Origin: Alphaproteobacteria bacterium
GTDB lineage: Bacteria > Pseudomonadota > Alphaproteobacteria > Sphingomonadales > Emcibacteraceae
Length of the DNA: 8,284 nt
Direction: 5' to 3'
Assembly: GCA_002401545.1 (NCBI GenBank)
Contig: NVTJ01000001.1
Coordinates: 44,928-53,211, forward strand
In this document: piece after piece, positions 1 through 6,938 of the stretch
Position numbering within the stretch: the first letter of the stretch is position 1
Layout of the letters: every line of letters begins with the position of its first letter
Program-made: the position numbers and the translations under genes
The notes under the pieces: generated by a model
Told to the model about the DNA's origin: nothing
Seen by the model: only the letters and a program-made list of their open reading frames with translations
Databases searched by the model: none

Positions 1-1
1 T

Positions 2-715
2 GATGCGGAAACAGCTAATAAGGCAAAGTCAGATTTCCTGATGAATATGAGCCATGAGCTTCGGACACCCCTTAATGCCATCATTGGTTTTTCAGAAGCC
101 CTGGAAATGGGAATTTACGGGCCGGTGGATGCCGGCAAACAGGAGGCCATTCATAATATTAATTCCAGTGGCGTGCTTTTGTTGCAGCTGATCAATGATA
201 TTCTTGATTTGTCAATGGTGGAAAACGGCCGGTTTAATATGGATATCCAGTGCGTTGATGCGGCCACATTAATTGAAAATGCAGTACGGATGGTTGAAAA
301 ATCCCTGCCGATGAAGGGTATTTCCTTAACGGTTGAAGATATGAAAGAAGGATCTTTCATGGTAAAGGCGGACAGAGTTAAATTACTGCAAGTTGTGATT
401 AATCTGCTTTCCAATGCGGTAAAATACAATAATCCTGACGGGTATGTCTGGATAAAGCTGGAAAATGTAAGTCATCATACTGTCAGAATTACCATCAAAG
501 ATAATGGTGTCGGAATTCCGGCGGAAGAACAGAAAAACATATTCAATCTTTTCAATCGTGCGGGGAAAGAGATGTCAGGCATTGATGGGGCCGGTATAGG
601 ATTATCTCTGGCAAAATTATTCAGTGAAGAGATGGGCGGCTCAATTGATTTTGAGAGCGAACAAGGCAAGGGCACAAGTTTCTGGCTTGACTTGCCGGTT
701 GCAGAGTTAAATTAA
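2..715 (+). CDS. Sensor histidine kinase, C-terminal part (5' end outside window)
   Basis: This is the transmitter part of a two-component sensor kinase: it autophosphorylates on His from ATP and passes the phosphate to a response regulator. The frame is open from base 2, so the 237 residues seen are a fragment. The first ATG (41) lies inside the dimerisation helix and is not the true start. The HisKA H-box is M-S-H-E-L-R-T-P with the phosphoacceptor His at fragment residue 18 (bases 53-55). The HATPase_c domain follows with an N box (N-L-L-S-N-A, Asn at about 138), G1 (D-N-G-V-G-I-P, about 167-173) and G2 (G-A-G-I-G-L-S-L-A, about 196-204). The protein stops soon after G2, so no receiver domain is fused at the C-terminus. 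The sensory part is not visible, so the signal is unknown. The style resembles alphaproteobacterial PAS-containing kinases. It converges on secA with 36 nt between the stops, without an obvious terminator. GC looks lower than in the following genes. Confidence 0.95.
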   Translation, partial: DAETANKAKSDFLMNMSHELRTPLNAIIGFSEALEMGIYGPVDAGKQEAIHNINSSGVLLLQLINDILDLSMVENGRFNMDIQCVDAATLIENAVRMVEKSLPMKGISLTVEDMKEGSFMVKADRVKLLQVVINLLSNAVKYNNPDGYVWIKLENVSHHTVRITIKDNGVGIPAEEQKNIFNLFNRAGKEMSGIDGAGIGLSLAKLFSEEMGGSIDFESEQGKGTSFWLDLPVAELN

Positions 716-751
716 AACCGAAAAATGTTTGGGCGTTATTGACCCTGATAA

Positions 752-3514
752 TTATATAGCCCCGTGGCAATGCTTGTATTTTTTACCAGATCCACAGGGG
801 CAGATTTCGTTGCGGCCAACTTTTTGGCCAGAAACAGAAATGACTTTTCCGTGGCAATGTTTGTATTTTTTGCCCGACCCACAGGGGCAGGGGCTGTTGC
901 GGGGCACGGTTTTCCATGATTTCGGGTTATTTGGATCAAGGCCGGTTGTGGCGTCATTTTTTCCGGTTGTGGCATCAATATGGGTCGTGCTGAACGCGCT
1001 CATATCCGGGTCGACCAGTTCTGGCAACGGTTCTGTGGCCTGTGATTCAATATGGGACAACAGTGTTACCACATTATCGCGGGTATCATCCAGCATACTT
1101 TCGAACATGGCGAAAGCTTCGGTTTTATATTCATTGAGCGGGTCACGTTGACCATAGGCGCGAAGCTGAATGACCTGTCGCAGGTGGTCAAGCTGTGCGA
1201 GGTGTTCTTTCCAATAGTGGTCAATAGCCTGCAACAGAAAACTGCGTTCAATCTGGCGCATGATATCCGGGCCAAAATCGGCGGCACGCTTGGCCATAAA
1301 GCGGTCAGCCTCATCAATCAACCGATCTTCAAAGCTTTCCGCATCAATGCCCTCTTCCCTGACCCATTCTTTCAGGCCGAAATCCCGGCCAAAAATGCGG
1401 GTCGCCTCGACACTCATGCCATCCACATCCCAATCCTGGGGATAGGCACGGGGTGGAATGTGGGTTTCCACCAGATCTTCAGCCACCTGTGCGCGCATAT
1501 CGGCTAGAGTATCGGTCAGGTCGTCGCTGACCATTACCTCCCGGCGCTGGTCATAAATGGCCTTGCGCTGGTCATTCATTACATTGTCGAATTTCAGCAG
1601 GTTCTTGCGGATTTCATAGTTTCTGGCTTCTACTTTTTCCTGGGACTTTTCCACCGCCCGGTTAAGCCAGGGATGGATCAGCGATTCGCCTTCTTCAAAG
1701 CCGAATTTCTGCATCAGGCTGTCCATGCGTTCGCCGCCAAAAATGCGCATCAGGTCGTCTTCCATGCTCAGGAAGAATTTGGAATGACCCGGGTCGCCCT
1801 GCCGTCCGGACCGGCCGCGGAGCTGGTTATCTATGCGGCGGCTTTCATGGCGTTCGGTGCCGAGAACATAAAGGCCGCCGGCGTCAATCACCTGTTGTTT
1901 TTCGTCGGCGACTTCGGCGATGATTTTCGTCGTGGTTTTCTTGCGGGAGACCTCGTCAATATCATCCACCTCGTCGTTAAGGCGCATGTCCAGATTGCCG
2001 CCAAGCTGAATATCGGTTCCGCGACCGGCCATGTTGGTGGCAATGGTAACCGCACCAAATCGTCCGGCCTGACCAATGATATAGGCTTCCTGCTCGTGAA
2101 ATTTGGCGTTCAGAACATTATGTTTGACTTTGCGTTCCTTAAGCATATCAGAAAGATATTCTGATCTTTCGATGCTGACCGTACCCACCAGAATCGGTTG
2201 CCCGGCTTTTTTGCAGACTTCGATCTGCTCAACGATAGCGATAAATTTTTCCTGTGCTGTACGATAGATTTCATCATCATCATCCACCCTGCCAACGGGA
2301 AGATTGGTGGGGATTTCCATAACATCGAGACCATAGATTTCGCCAAATTCGGCGGCCTCGGTGGTGGCGGTGCCGGTCATGCCGGACAGTTTTGGATAGA
2401 GCCGGAAATAATTCTGGAAAGTGACAGAGGCCAAGGTCTGGTTCTCACTCTGAATTTCAGCGCCTTCCTTGGCTTCCAGTGCCTGATGCAGGCCATCGGA
2501 ATATCGTCGGCCCTCCATCATGCGGCCGGTGAATTCGTCAATGATTATGACCTCGTTATTCTTGACAATATAATCTTTCTCGCGGGTGAACAGCTTATGG
2601 GCCTTCATGGCCTGATTAACATGGTGAACCACGGCCACATTGCCGAAATCATACATATTGTCGCCTTTGATCAGGTCATGGCGGATCAGGATCTGTTCCA
2701 GATGCTCCATGCCGTCTTCGGTCAGGGTGACGGATTTTGTCTTTTCGTCAATCTCGTAATCTTCATCGGCAAGTTCGGGAATGATGCCATTGATCGAGAT
2801 ATAAAGGTCTGATTTATCCTCGGTCGGGCCGGAGATGATCAACGGAGTCCGGGCTTCATCGATCAGGATACTGTCGACCTCATCCACGATGGCAAAGGCC
2901 GGGGGTCTCTGCATCATGGCATCGGGATGGGATTTCATGTTATCGCGCAGATAATCAAAGCCCAGCTCATTATTGGTGGCATAGGTAATATCGGCGGCAT
3001 AGGCGGTTTTTTTGCTCTCATCATCCATATTGGGAATGATGCATCCGGTTGACATCCCCAGAAATTTGAACACCTGCCCCATCCACTCTGCATCACGGCT
3101 TGCCAGATAGTCATTGACGGTGACAATGTGAACGCCTTTTCCCGGCAGGGCATTGAGGTAACCGGCCAGAGTAGAGACAAGGGTTTTACCCTCCCCGGTT
3201 TTCATTTCGGCAATCTTGCCCTGATGAAGAACGATTCCGCCGATCATCTGGACGTCATAATGCCGTTGCCCCAGCGTCCTTATGGCGGCCTCGCGGACTG
3301 TGGCAAAGGCTTCAGCCAACAGGCTGTCCACGGTGGCCCCGTCTTTCAGGCGGCGGCGAAATTCGTCGGTTTTGGCCCGAAGTTCTTCGTCGGACAGTTT
3401 CTGGATTTCTTCTTCCAGCGCATTGATAGTCAGAACCTGTGGTGCCAGACTTTTTATATAGCGATCATTGGCAGTTCCAAAAATCTTTTTGGCAAGTTTG
3501 GCCATTCCCAACAT
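752..3514 (-). CDS. secA: Preprotein translocase ATPase SecA, with two C-terminal SEC-C motifs
   Basis: SecA is the ATP-driven motor that pushes unfolded preproteins through SecYEG in the inner membrane. The 920-residue product has the full architecture: Walker A M-K-T-G-E-G-K-T (104-111), Walker B with D-E-V-D-S (211-215), the preprotein cross-linking region (about 225-375), S-G-M-T-G-T-A (377-383), N-M-A-G-R-G-T-D (494-501) and the arginine-finger motif Q-L-R-G-R-S-G-R-Q-G (564-573), then the helical scaffold/wing and a flexible linker. The start is ATG at 3514-3512, preceded by AAGGAA (3525-3520) with 5 nt spacing. The N-terminus (L-A-K-K-I-F-G-x-x-N-D-R) fits the family. The C-terminus is unusual: two complete SEC-C zinc motifs (C-P-C-x8-C-H) at 876-888 and 905-917, where SecA normally has one. 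This motif binds zinc and, in well-studied SecA, contacts SecB and ribosomes. The gene is divergent from argJ. Identification is certain; the effect of the extra motif is unknown. Confidence 0.98.
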   Translation of the reverse strand: MLGMAKLAKKIFGTANDRYIKSLAPQVLTINALEEEIQKLSDEELRAKTDEFRRRLKDGATVDSLLAEAFATVREAAIRTLGQRHYDVQMIGGIVLHQGKIAEMKTGEGKTLVSTLAGYLNALPGKGVHIVTVNDYLASRDAEWMGQVFKFLGMSTGCIIPNMDDESKKTAYAADITYATNNELGFDYLRDNMKSHPDAMMQRPPAFAIVDEVDSILIDEARTPLIISGPTEDKSDLYISINGIIPELADEDYEIDEKTKSVTLTEDGMEHLEQILIRHDLIKGDNMYDFGNVAVVHHVNQAMKAHKLFTREKDYIVKNNEVIIIDEFTGRMMEGRRYSDGLHQALEAKEGAEIQSENQTLASVTFQNYFRLYPKLSGMTGTATTEAAEFGEIYGLDVMEIPTNLPVGRVDDDDEIYRTAQEKFIAIVEQIEVCKKAGQPILVGTVSIERSEYLSDMLKERKVKHNVLNAKFHEQEAYIIGQAGRFGAVTIATNMAGRGTDIQLGGNLDMRLNDEVDDIDEVSRKKTTTKIIAEVADEKQQVIDAGGLYVLGTERHESRRIDNQLRGRSGRQGDPGHSKFFLSMEDDLMRIFGGERMDSLMQKFGFEEGESLIHPWLNRAVEKSQEKVEARNYEIRKNLLKFDNVMNDQRKAIYDQRREVMVSDDLTDTLADMRAQVAEDLVETHIPPRAYPQDWDVDGMSVEATRIFGRDFGLKEWVREEGIDAESFEDRLIDEADRFMAKRAADFGPDIMRQIERSFLLQAIDHYWKEHLAQLDHLRQVIQLRAYGQRDPLNEYKTEAFAMFESMLDDTRDNVVTLLSHIESQATEPLPELVDPDMSAFSTTHIDATTGKNDATTGLDPNNPKSWKTVPRNSPCPCGSGKKYKHCHGKVISVSGQKVGRNEICPCGSGKKYKHCHGAI
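762..890 (-). repeat. Tandem duplication encoding two SEC-C zinc motifs at the secA 3' end
   Basis: Bases 762-803 and 849-890 are direct repeats of 42 bases that I align with four mismatches. They are offset by 87 bases, exactly 29 codons, so the frame is kept. A weaker match (7 bases) continues just beyond each copy. Both copies encode C-P-C-G-S-G-K-K-Y-K-H-C-H-G. The high DNA identity suggests a fairly recent duplication or ongoing gene conversion, although the motif is also strongly constrained at the protein level. Confidence 0.9.
942..976 (-). repeat. 21-base tandem duplication in the SecA linker
   Basis: Bases 942-955 and 963-976 match at 13 of 14 positions and are offset by 21 bases (7 codons). 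In SecA they encode D-A-T-T-G twice, separated by K-N (residues about 847-858), in the flexible linker just before the first SEC-C motif. This is a second in-frame duplication within about 200 bases of the same gene end. Confidence 0.75.
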
Positions 3515-3584
3515 TTTATTTCCTTACACTGCGGACTTATAGAGGTTGTTTTCCCTGCCCGGACCATCAAAATTACTTAAGAAC

Positions 3585-3612
3585 AGATAAGAGCGTCCTG
3601 CCCCCCTGTCAA
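3585..3612 (-). promoter_or_regulatory. Candidate secA promoter
   Basis: Read on the minus strand, a perfect TTGACA -35 occupies 3612-3607. After 16 nt a weak -10, TTATCT (3590-3585), follows. That would place transcription start about 60-65 nt before the secA ATG. The -35 is consensus for the housekeeping sigma factor, but the -10 is poor, so the call is tentative. Confidence 0.4.
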
Positions 3613-3618
3613 TGACTG

Positions 3619-3637
3619 ATCACCACTAAGGGGTGAT
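3619..3637. repeat. Short inverted repeat in the secA-argJ divergent region
   Basis: ATCACC (3619-3624) pairs perfectly with GGTGAT (3632-3637) around a 7-nt loop. It lies 6 nt upstream of the candidate secA -35. It could be an operator half-site pair or chance; six paired bases in 258 is weak evidence. On the minus strand a run of T precedes rather than follows it, so it is not a terminator for that strand. On the plus strand it is followed by A's, so it is not a terminator there either. Confidence 0.3.
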
Positions 3638-3684
3638 AAAAAAGCAGATATATCATTATTTTACCTAAAACAGGCGGGAAATAA

Positions 3685-3714
3685 TGGACAATATTCCTGT
3701 TGCGGGGTTATATG
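3685..3714 (+). promoter_or_regulatory. Weak candidate argJ operon promoter
   Basis: TGGACA (3685-3690, five of six to consensus) is followed after 18 nt by TATATG (3709-3714, four of six). Transcription would start near 3722 and leave a leader of about 50 nt before argJ. No better pair was seen in the 258-base gap. The remainder of the gap (3515-3772) shows no reading frame, RNA gene or riboswitch that I can recognise. Confidence 0.25.
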
Positions 3715-3772
3715 CAGGGTAACAGGCAGAAAAATTTAACCGGACTTTGACCAGACAAGGCTAACCAGAAAA

Positions 3773-5014
3773 ATGACAAAAAAGGAAAAAATCTCTCCCC
3801 TGGCACCGGACGTTTTTCCTGACTTCCCGGAAATTAACGGGGTTATGCTGGCCACGGCGGCAACAGGAATGAAATATCAGGGCCGGGATGATTTGCTGTA
3901 TGTTAGTTTTCCGAAGGGGGCGATTGCCGCCGGGGTCATGACCCTCTCCCGCACGTCTTCGGCCCCGGTGGATCTGTGCCGGAAAAACCTTGGGACGGGC
4001 AAGCCCGCCCGTGCCCTGCTGGTCAATGCGGGAAATGCCAATGCTTTCACCGGCAAGGCGGGGGACCGCGCCATGATGTCAACGGTGCGGACGCTGGCGG
4101 GGAAAATCGGCTGTGATACGGATCAGATTTATGTTTCCTCCACCGGCGTCATCGGGGAAGTTTTGAATGATGATCAGATCAATGTCCATATGGCCGGCAT
4201 TATTCAGGGTCTTTCGGATCAGAACTGGTCGGCGGCGGCCAGGGCAATCCTGACCACAGACACTTTCGCCAAGGGGGCCGTGCGCAGCGCCACGATCAAT
4301 GGCGTAAAAGTGAAGATCAACGGCTTTGCCAAAGGCTCCGGCATGATTGCGCCGGATATGGCGACCCTGCTGGCGTATATTTTCACCGATGCGGACTTGC
4401 CGCAGGATGTTCTACAGGGAATTTTGACAGAATCTGCCGATAAATCTTTTAATTCCATTACGGTGGACAGTGATACATCCACCTCGGATACTTTTCTGGC
4501 CTTTGCCACCGGTGCGGAGCCTGTTGGGGATATTTCAGGCCTGAACGACCCGGCTCTGGCGGAATTCCGGGTCGCCTTTGAGGATTTATCACGGGACCTT
4601 GCCCATCAGGTGGTGCGGGACGGCGAAGGCGCCAGTAAATTTATCACCATCACCATCACCGGTGCCGAAGATGACCGTGCGGCCAAGGTCATCGCTTTCA
4701 GTATCGCCAACTCGCCGCTGGTCAAGACGGCCATCGCCGGGGAAGACGCCAACTGGGGCCGGATCGTCATGGCCGTTGGCAAGGCGGGCGAGGCCGCTGA
4801 CCGGGACGCCCTCGAAATTATAATAGGTGGTCAGAAAGTGACCGAGCATGGTACAGCAGTGCCGACCTATGATGAAGCCGCCTGTACGCGCCACTTGCAG
4901 GGACAGGAAATTGAGCTGTCCGTTGATGTGGGTGTGGGTCAGGGGACGGCCACGGTCTGGACCTGTGATCTGACCCATGGTTATATCGACATCAATGCGG
5001 ATTACCGGAGCTAG
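3773..5014 (+). CDS. argJ: Glutamate N-acetyltransferase / ornithine acetyltransferase ArgJ
   Basis: ArgJ transfers the acetyl group from N-acetylornithine to glutamate, closing the cyclic arginine pathway in the cytoplasm; some members also use acetyl-CoA. The 413-residue product has the family hallmarks: oxyanion-hole segment S-T-G-V-I-G (123-128) and the self-cleavage site K-G-S-G-M-I-A-P-D-M-A-T (187-198). The precursor is expected to be cut between Ala197 and Thr198, making Thr198 the N-terminal nucleophile of the beta chain. The C-terminus D-L-T-H-G-Y-I-D-I-N-A-D-Y-R-S is typical and complete, and the stop is TAG. No in-frame start exists just upstream, so ATG 3773 is taken although its Shine-Dalgarno (AAGG at 3757-3760) is weak and distant. 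It leads an operon with a GNAT gene 4 nt downstream. Whether it is bifunctional cannot be told by eye. Confidence 0.97.
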   Translation: MTKKEKISPLAPDVFPDFPEINGVMLATAATGMKYQGRDDLLYVSFPKGAIAAGVMTLSRTSSAPVDLCRKNLGTGKPARALLVNAGNANAFTGKAGDRAMMSTVRTLAGKIGCDTDQIYVSSTGVIGEVLNDDQINVHMAGIIQGLSDQNWSAAARAILTTDTFAKGAVRSATINGVKVKINGFAKGSGMIAPDMATLLAYIFTDADLPQDVLQGILTESADKSFNSITVDSDTSTSDTFLAFATGAEPVGDISGLNDPALAEFRVAFEDLSRDLAHQVVRDGEGASKFITITITGAEDDRAAKVIAFSIANSPLVKTAIAGEDANWGRIVMAVGKAGEAADRDALEIIIGGQKVTEHGTAVPTYDEAACTRHLQGQEIELSVDVGVGQGTATVWTCDLTHGYIDINADYRS

Positions 5015-5018
5015 AGCG

Positions 5019-5567
5019 ATGTCTTTTCCCGAAACCATTGAAACGGACCGTCTGACCTTGCGTCCTTACCACGGGCAGGACCTGAAGGATCATGTGGAAA
5101 TTCTGGGGAATTGGGACGTGACCCAATGGCTGTCAACCAACATTCCGTTTCCCTATACTCAATCAGATGGTGAAAAATTTATAACCGAAGCCATAACCCA
5201 GTTTGCAGATGAAACCTCCATCCGATATGCCATCACGGACAAAGAGACAGGTCGCCATGTGGGCGGAATCAGGGTTTTTTCGATGACAGTGGAAACGGAA
5301 GTTGGCTATTGGATGCACCCGGATTTCTGGGGCAGGGGTCTGGGGACCGAACTGCTGGTTGCTGTGACAGGGGCCGGTTTTGGCACCGGGGTAATTACGC
5401 GCTTCATTGCCCAGACAGCCGCGAAGAACGCCTCTTCCCGCCGGATATTGGAAAAAGTTGGCTTTAAACATCACGGGACTGTTCCGGAGAAATATACTCG
5501 GGATGGCCATTGTGAGGGGTGCAGCGAATATTATATTCTTGAAATCAAAGACTGGAAAGACGCATGA
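5019..5567 (+). CDS. GNAT acetyltransferase, RimJ/RimL type
   Basis: This is a 182-residue acetyl-CoA-dependent N-acetyltransferase; the substrate is unknown. The N-terminus (E-T-D-R-L-T-L-R-P) is typical of the RimJ/RimL group. Motif A is seen in Y-W-M-H-P-D-F-W-G-R-G-L-G-T-E (about 97-111), whose R-G-L-G loop binds the acetyl-CoA pyrophosphate, and the C-terminal N-x-S-S-R-R-I-L-E-K-V-G-F (137-149) is the usual motif B region. I chose ATG 5019 because GGAG (5007-5010) sits 8 nt before it. A longer frame from 4977 would overlap the argJ end. The start lies 4 nt after the argJ TAG, so translation is probably coupled. Members modify ribosomal proteins, other N-termini, antibiotics or small amines. 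Its place between argJ and mutT is familiar in alphaproteobacteria but does not reveal the substrate. Confidence 0.9.
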   Translation: MSFPETIETDRLTLRPYHGQDLKDHVEILGNWDVTQWLSTNIPFPYTQSDGEKFITEAITQFADETSIRYAITDKETGRHVGGIRVFSMTVETEVGYWMHPDFWGRGLGTELLVAVTGAGFGTGVITRFIAQTAAKNASSRRILEKVGFKHHGTVPEKYTRDGHCEGCSEYYILEIKDWKDA

Positions 5568-6007
5568 GCCAACTTTGTCCCGAAGGTCCCGGTCGCGCCA
5601 CAGGCCCGGTGAAACTTTTGCTGGTTTCGGCGGTGATCATGATTGATATTGATGGCCGGGTTTTGCTGGCCCAAAGGCCGGAAGGCAAAAGCATGGCCGG
5701 ATTATGGGAATTTCCCGGCGGCAAGGTGGAGCCGGGCGAAACCCCCGAACGCGCCCTGATCCGCGAATTGAACGAAGAATTGAACATCGATGTGACCGAA
5801 GCCTGTCTCGCCCCCTTTGTTTTTGCCTCCCATACTTACGAGGACTTCCATCTGTTGATGCCTATGTTTCTCTGTCGCCAATGGGACGGCATCCTCACCG
5901 CGCAGGAAGGCCAGAACCTGAAATGGGTTAAAATACGAGACCTGTCAAAATACCCCATGCCCCCCGCCGACAAACCCCTGATTGCCATGATCCGCGATTT
6001 TCTGTGA
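5564..6007 (+). CDS. mutT: MutT-type Nudix hydrolase (8-oxo-dGTP diphosphatase)
   Basis: The likely role is hydrolysing oxidised nucleotides, mainly 8-oxo-dGTP, to monophosphates so that they are not built into DNA. The 147-residue product has the complete Nudix box at 53-75: Gly53, Glu59, then R-E-L-N-E-E-L-N-I (67-75). The metal-binding glutamates 68, 71 and 72 are present. The usual Gly near the end of the box is Asn74. The W-E-F-P-G-G-K-V-E-P-G-E run (48-59) is strongly MutT-like. ATG 5564 overlaps the GNAT stop in an ATGA junction, with GGAAAG (5554-5559) as ribosome-binding site, so it is the last gene of the argJ-GNAT-mutT operon. Nudix substrates are hard to call from sequence, but the box context and length favour MutT over other subfamilies. 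Confidence 0.9.
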   Translation: MSQLCPEGPGRATGPVKLLLVSAVIMIDIDGRVLLAQRPEGKSMAGLWEFPGGKVEPGETPERALIRELNEELNIDVTEACLAPFVFASHTYEDFHLLMPMFLCRQWDGILTAQEGQNLKWVKIRDLSKYPMPPADKPLIAMIRDFL

Positions 6008-6017
6008 TATTTGACAG

Positions 6018-6896
6018 CTAAGGTTTTTCTCCAAACACATCCGTAAAACTCACCTTACCCTGCCCCGGTTTCAAGGGTTGTTGCTGGCTTTTGTGGGGGG
6101 ACCAGCCCATCATGTAGATGATGTCGAAGCTGACGGTGATGCGGCCCCGGTGGTCGGTGAACTTTTCATGATAGATTTTGGCACATTCCCTCATGATCCG
6201 GGGTGAGGTCAGGCCGCGAAATCTCTTGGTAAGGATATTCGCCTCCCCCATACCCTTTAGTTCCTGCATGAGTTTGAAGACATTCTCGTAGGTGACCGTG
6301 ATCCGGTCCGTATCGATCACGGGCAGGGCGAACCCGGCCCGTTGGAGCAGGCTGCCCGCATTTTTAATGTCCACAAAGGGGGAAATGCGTGGGCTGGCCC
6401 CGCCCCGGATGTTAATCTCGGCCTCAAGCAGACTTGTGCGCAGTTCGGTCAGGGTTTCCCCGCCAAGCACGGCGCAGAGGAACAGGCCGTCCGGCTTTAA
6501 GGCCTGCATGATCTGGGTAAGGCACCCCGGCAGGTCATTGACCCAGTGAAGGCTTAAGTTGCTTAAGACCAGATCAAGGGAGCCGGATTGGTAAGGCAGC
6601 AATTCCTCATCGGCCTGTATGCACAAACCCGTGGTTAAAAAATCCCGCGACAGATCCTGATTAATGACAGTCTTGTCACTCAGCAGCTTTGACAACGCCC
6701 CGTCATGACAGCCAAGGTCCAGTATATGAGTAAAGTCTCTTTTAATATCGCAGTATTTATCATAAAGGCGGTCGGCCACTTCCCGCACCAGAAAATCATG
6801 GGCCGTGAAGTTTTTTGCGGCCCGGTCACGGTTCCGGCGCAGGGTCCGCCGGTCAAAAATAAATGCCGGATTGTCATTACCATCAGTTTTTGTCAT
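6018..6896 (-). CDS. SAM-dependent methyltransferase-fold protein, NDUFAF5/BioC-like
   Basis: This is a class I SAM-binding protein of 292 residues from the chosen start. Motif I is I-L-D-L-G-C-H-D-G (about 58-66). Downstream, L-S-N-L-S-L-H-W-V-N-D-L-P, G-G-E-T-L-T-E-L-R and the near-C-terminal G-W-x-P-H-x-S-Q-Q-x-P-L resemble mitochondrial NDUFAF5, which hydroxylates an arginine of the complex I subunit NDUFS7 rather than methylating. A role in maturing the bacterial complex I subunit is therefore possible. BioC-type carboxyl methylation is the other possibility, but no biotin gene is nearby. The start is ATG 6896-6894, just before the conserved F-D-R-x-x-L-R-R-x-R-D-R-A-A region; the frame also stays open to a TTG at 6938. 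No clear Shine-Dalgarno is seen for either. The stop is TAG, 10 nt from the convergent mutT end. It is divergent from comF. Confidence 0.85.
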   Translation of the reverse strand: MTKTDGNDNPAFIFDRRTLRRNRDRAAKNFTAHDFLVREVADRLYDKYCDIKRDFTHILDLGCHDGALSKLLSDKTVINQDLSRDFLTTGLCIQADEELLPYQSGSLDLVLSNLSLHWVNDLPGCLTQIMQALKPDGLFLCAVLGGETLTELRTSLLEAEINIRGGASPRISPFVDIKNAGSLLQRAGFALPVIDTDRITVTYENVFKLMQELKGMGEANILTKRFRGLTSPRIMRECAKIYHEKFTDHRGRITVSFDIIYMMGWSPHKSQQQPLKPGQGKVSFTDVFGEKP

Positions 6897-6899
6897 AGT
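6871..6899 (+). promoter_or_regulatory. Weak candidate comF promoter
   Basis: TTGTCA (6871-6876) and CATAGT (6894-6899) are separated by 17 nt. They match consensus at five and four of six bases. They lie over the start codon of the divergent methyltransferase gene. Transcription would start near 6906, about 33 nt before comF. In the 42-nt gap a short inverted repeat, TGGCA-CTTT-TGCCA (6907-6920), would fall at the transcription start. Confidence 0.25.
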
Positions 6900-6938
6900 G
6901 ACTATATGGCACTTTTGCCAACCGGGGAAAAGACCCAA

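Noticed and set aside
716..751. Bidirectional terminator between the kinase and secA.
   Set aside because: No stem with a flanking T-run could be found in the 36 bases.
729..1151. Plus-strand frame of 140 codons with an internal repeat (W-Q-C-L-Y-F-L-P-D-P-Q-G-Q twice).
   Set aside because: The repeat is simply the antisense translation of the duplicated SEC-C motif of secA.
2198..2812. Open frame of 204 codons on the plus strand inside secA, with similar long antisense frames at 1052-1507, 1673-2164 and 3128-3580.
   Set aside because: They are mirror frames of a strongly conserved secA coding sequence. Their translations show no recognisable domain, and a long real gene on the opposite strand explains them.
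6008..6017. Terminator between convergent mutT and the methyltransferase gene.
   Set aside because: Only 10 bases separate the stops and no convincing hairpin spans them; T-rich bases near 6024 lack a stem.
6705..6938. Possible longer N-terminus for ComF reaching back to 6705.
   Set aside because: It would lie antisense within the methyltransferase gene, has no family similarity there, and a ribosome-binding site supports the ATG at 6939.
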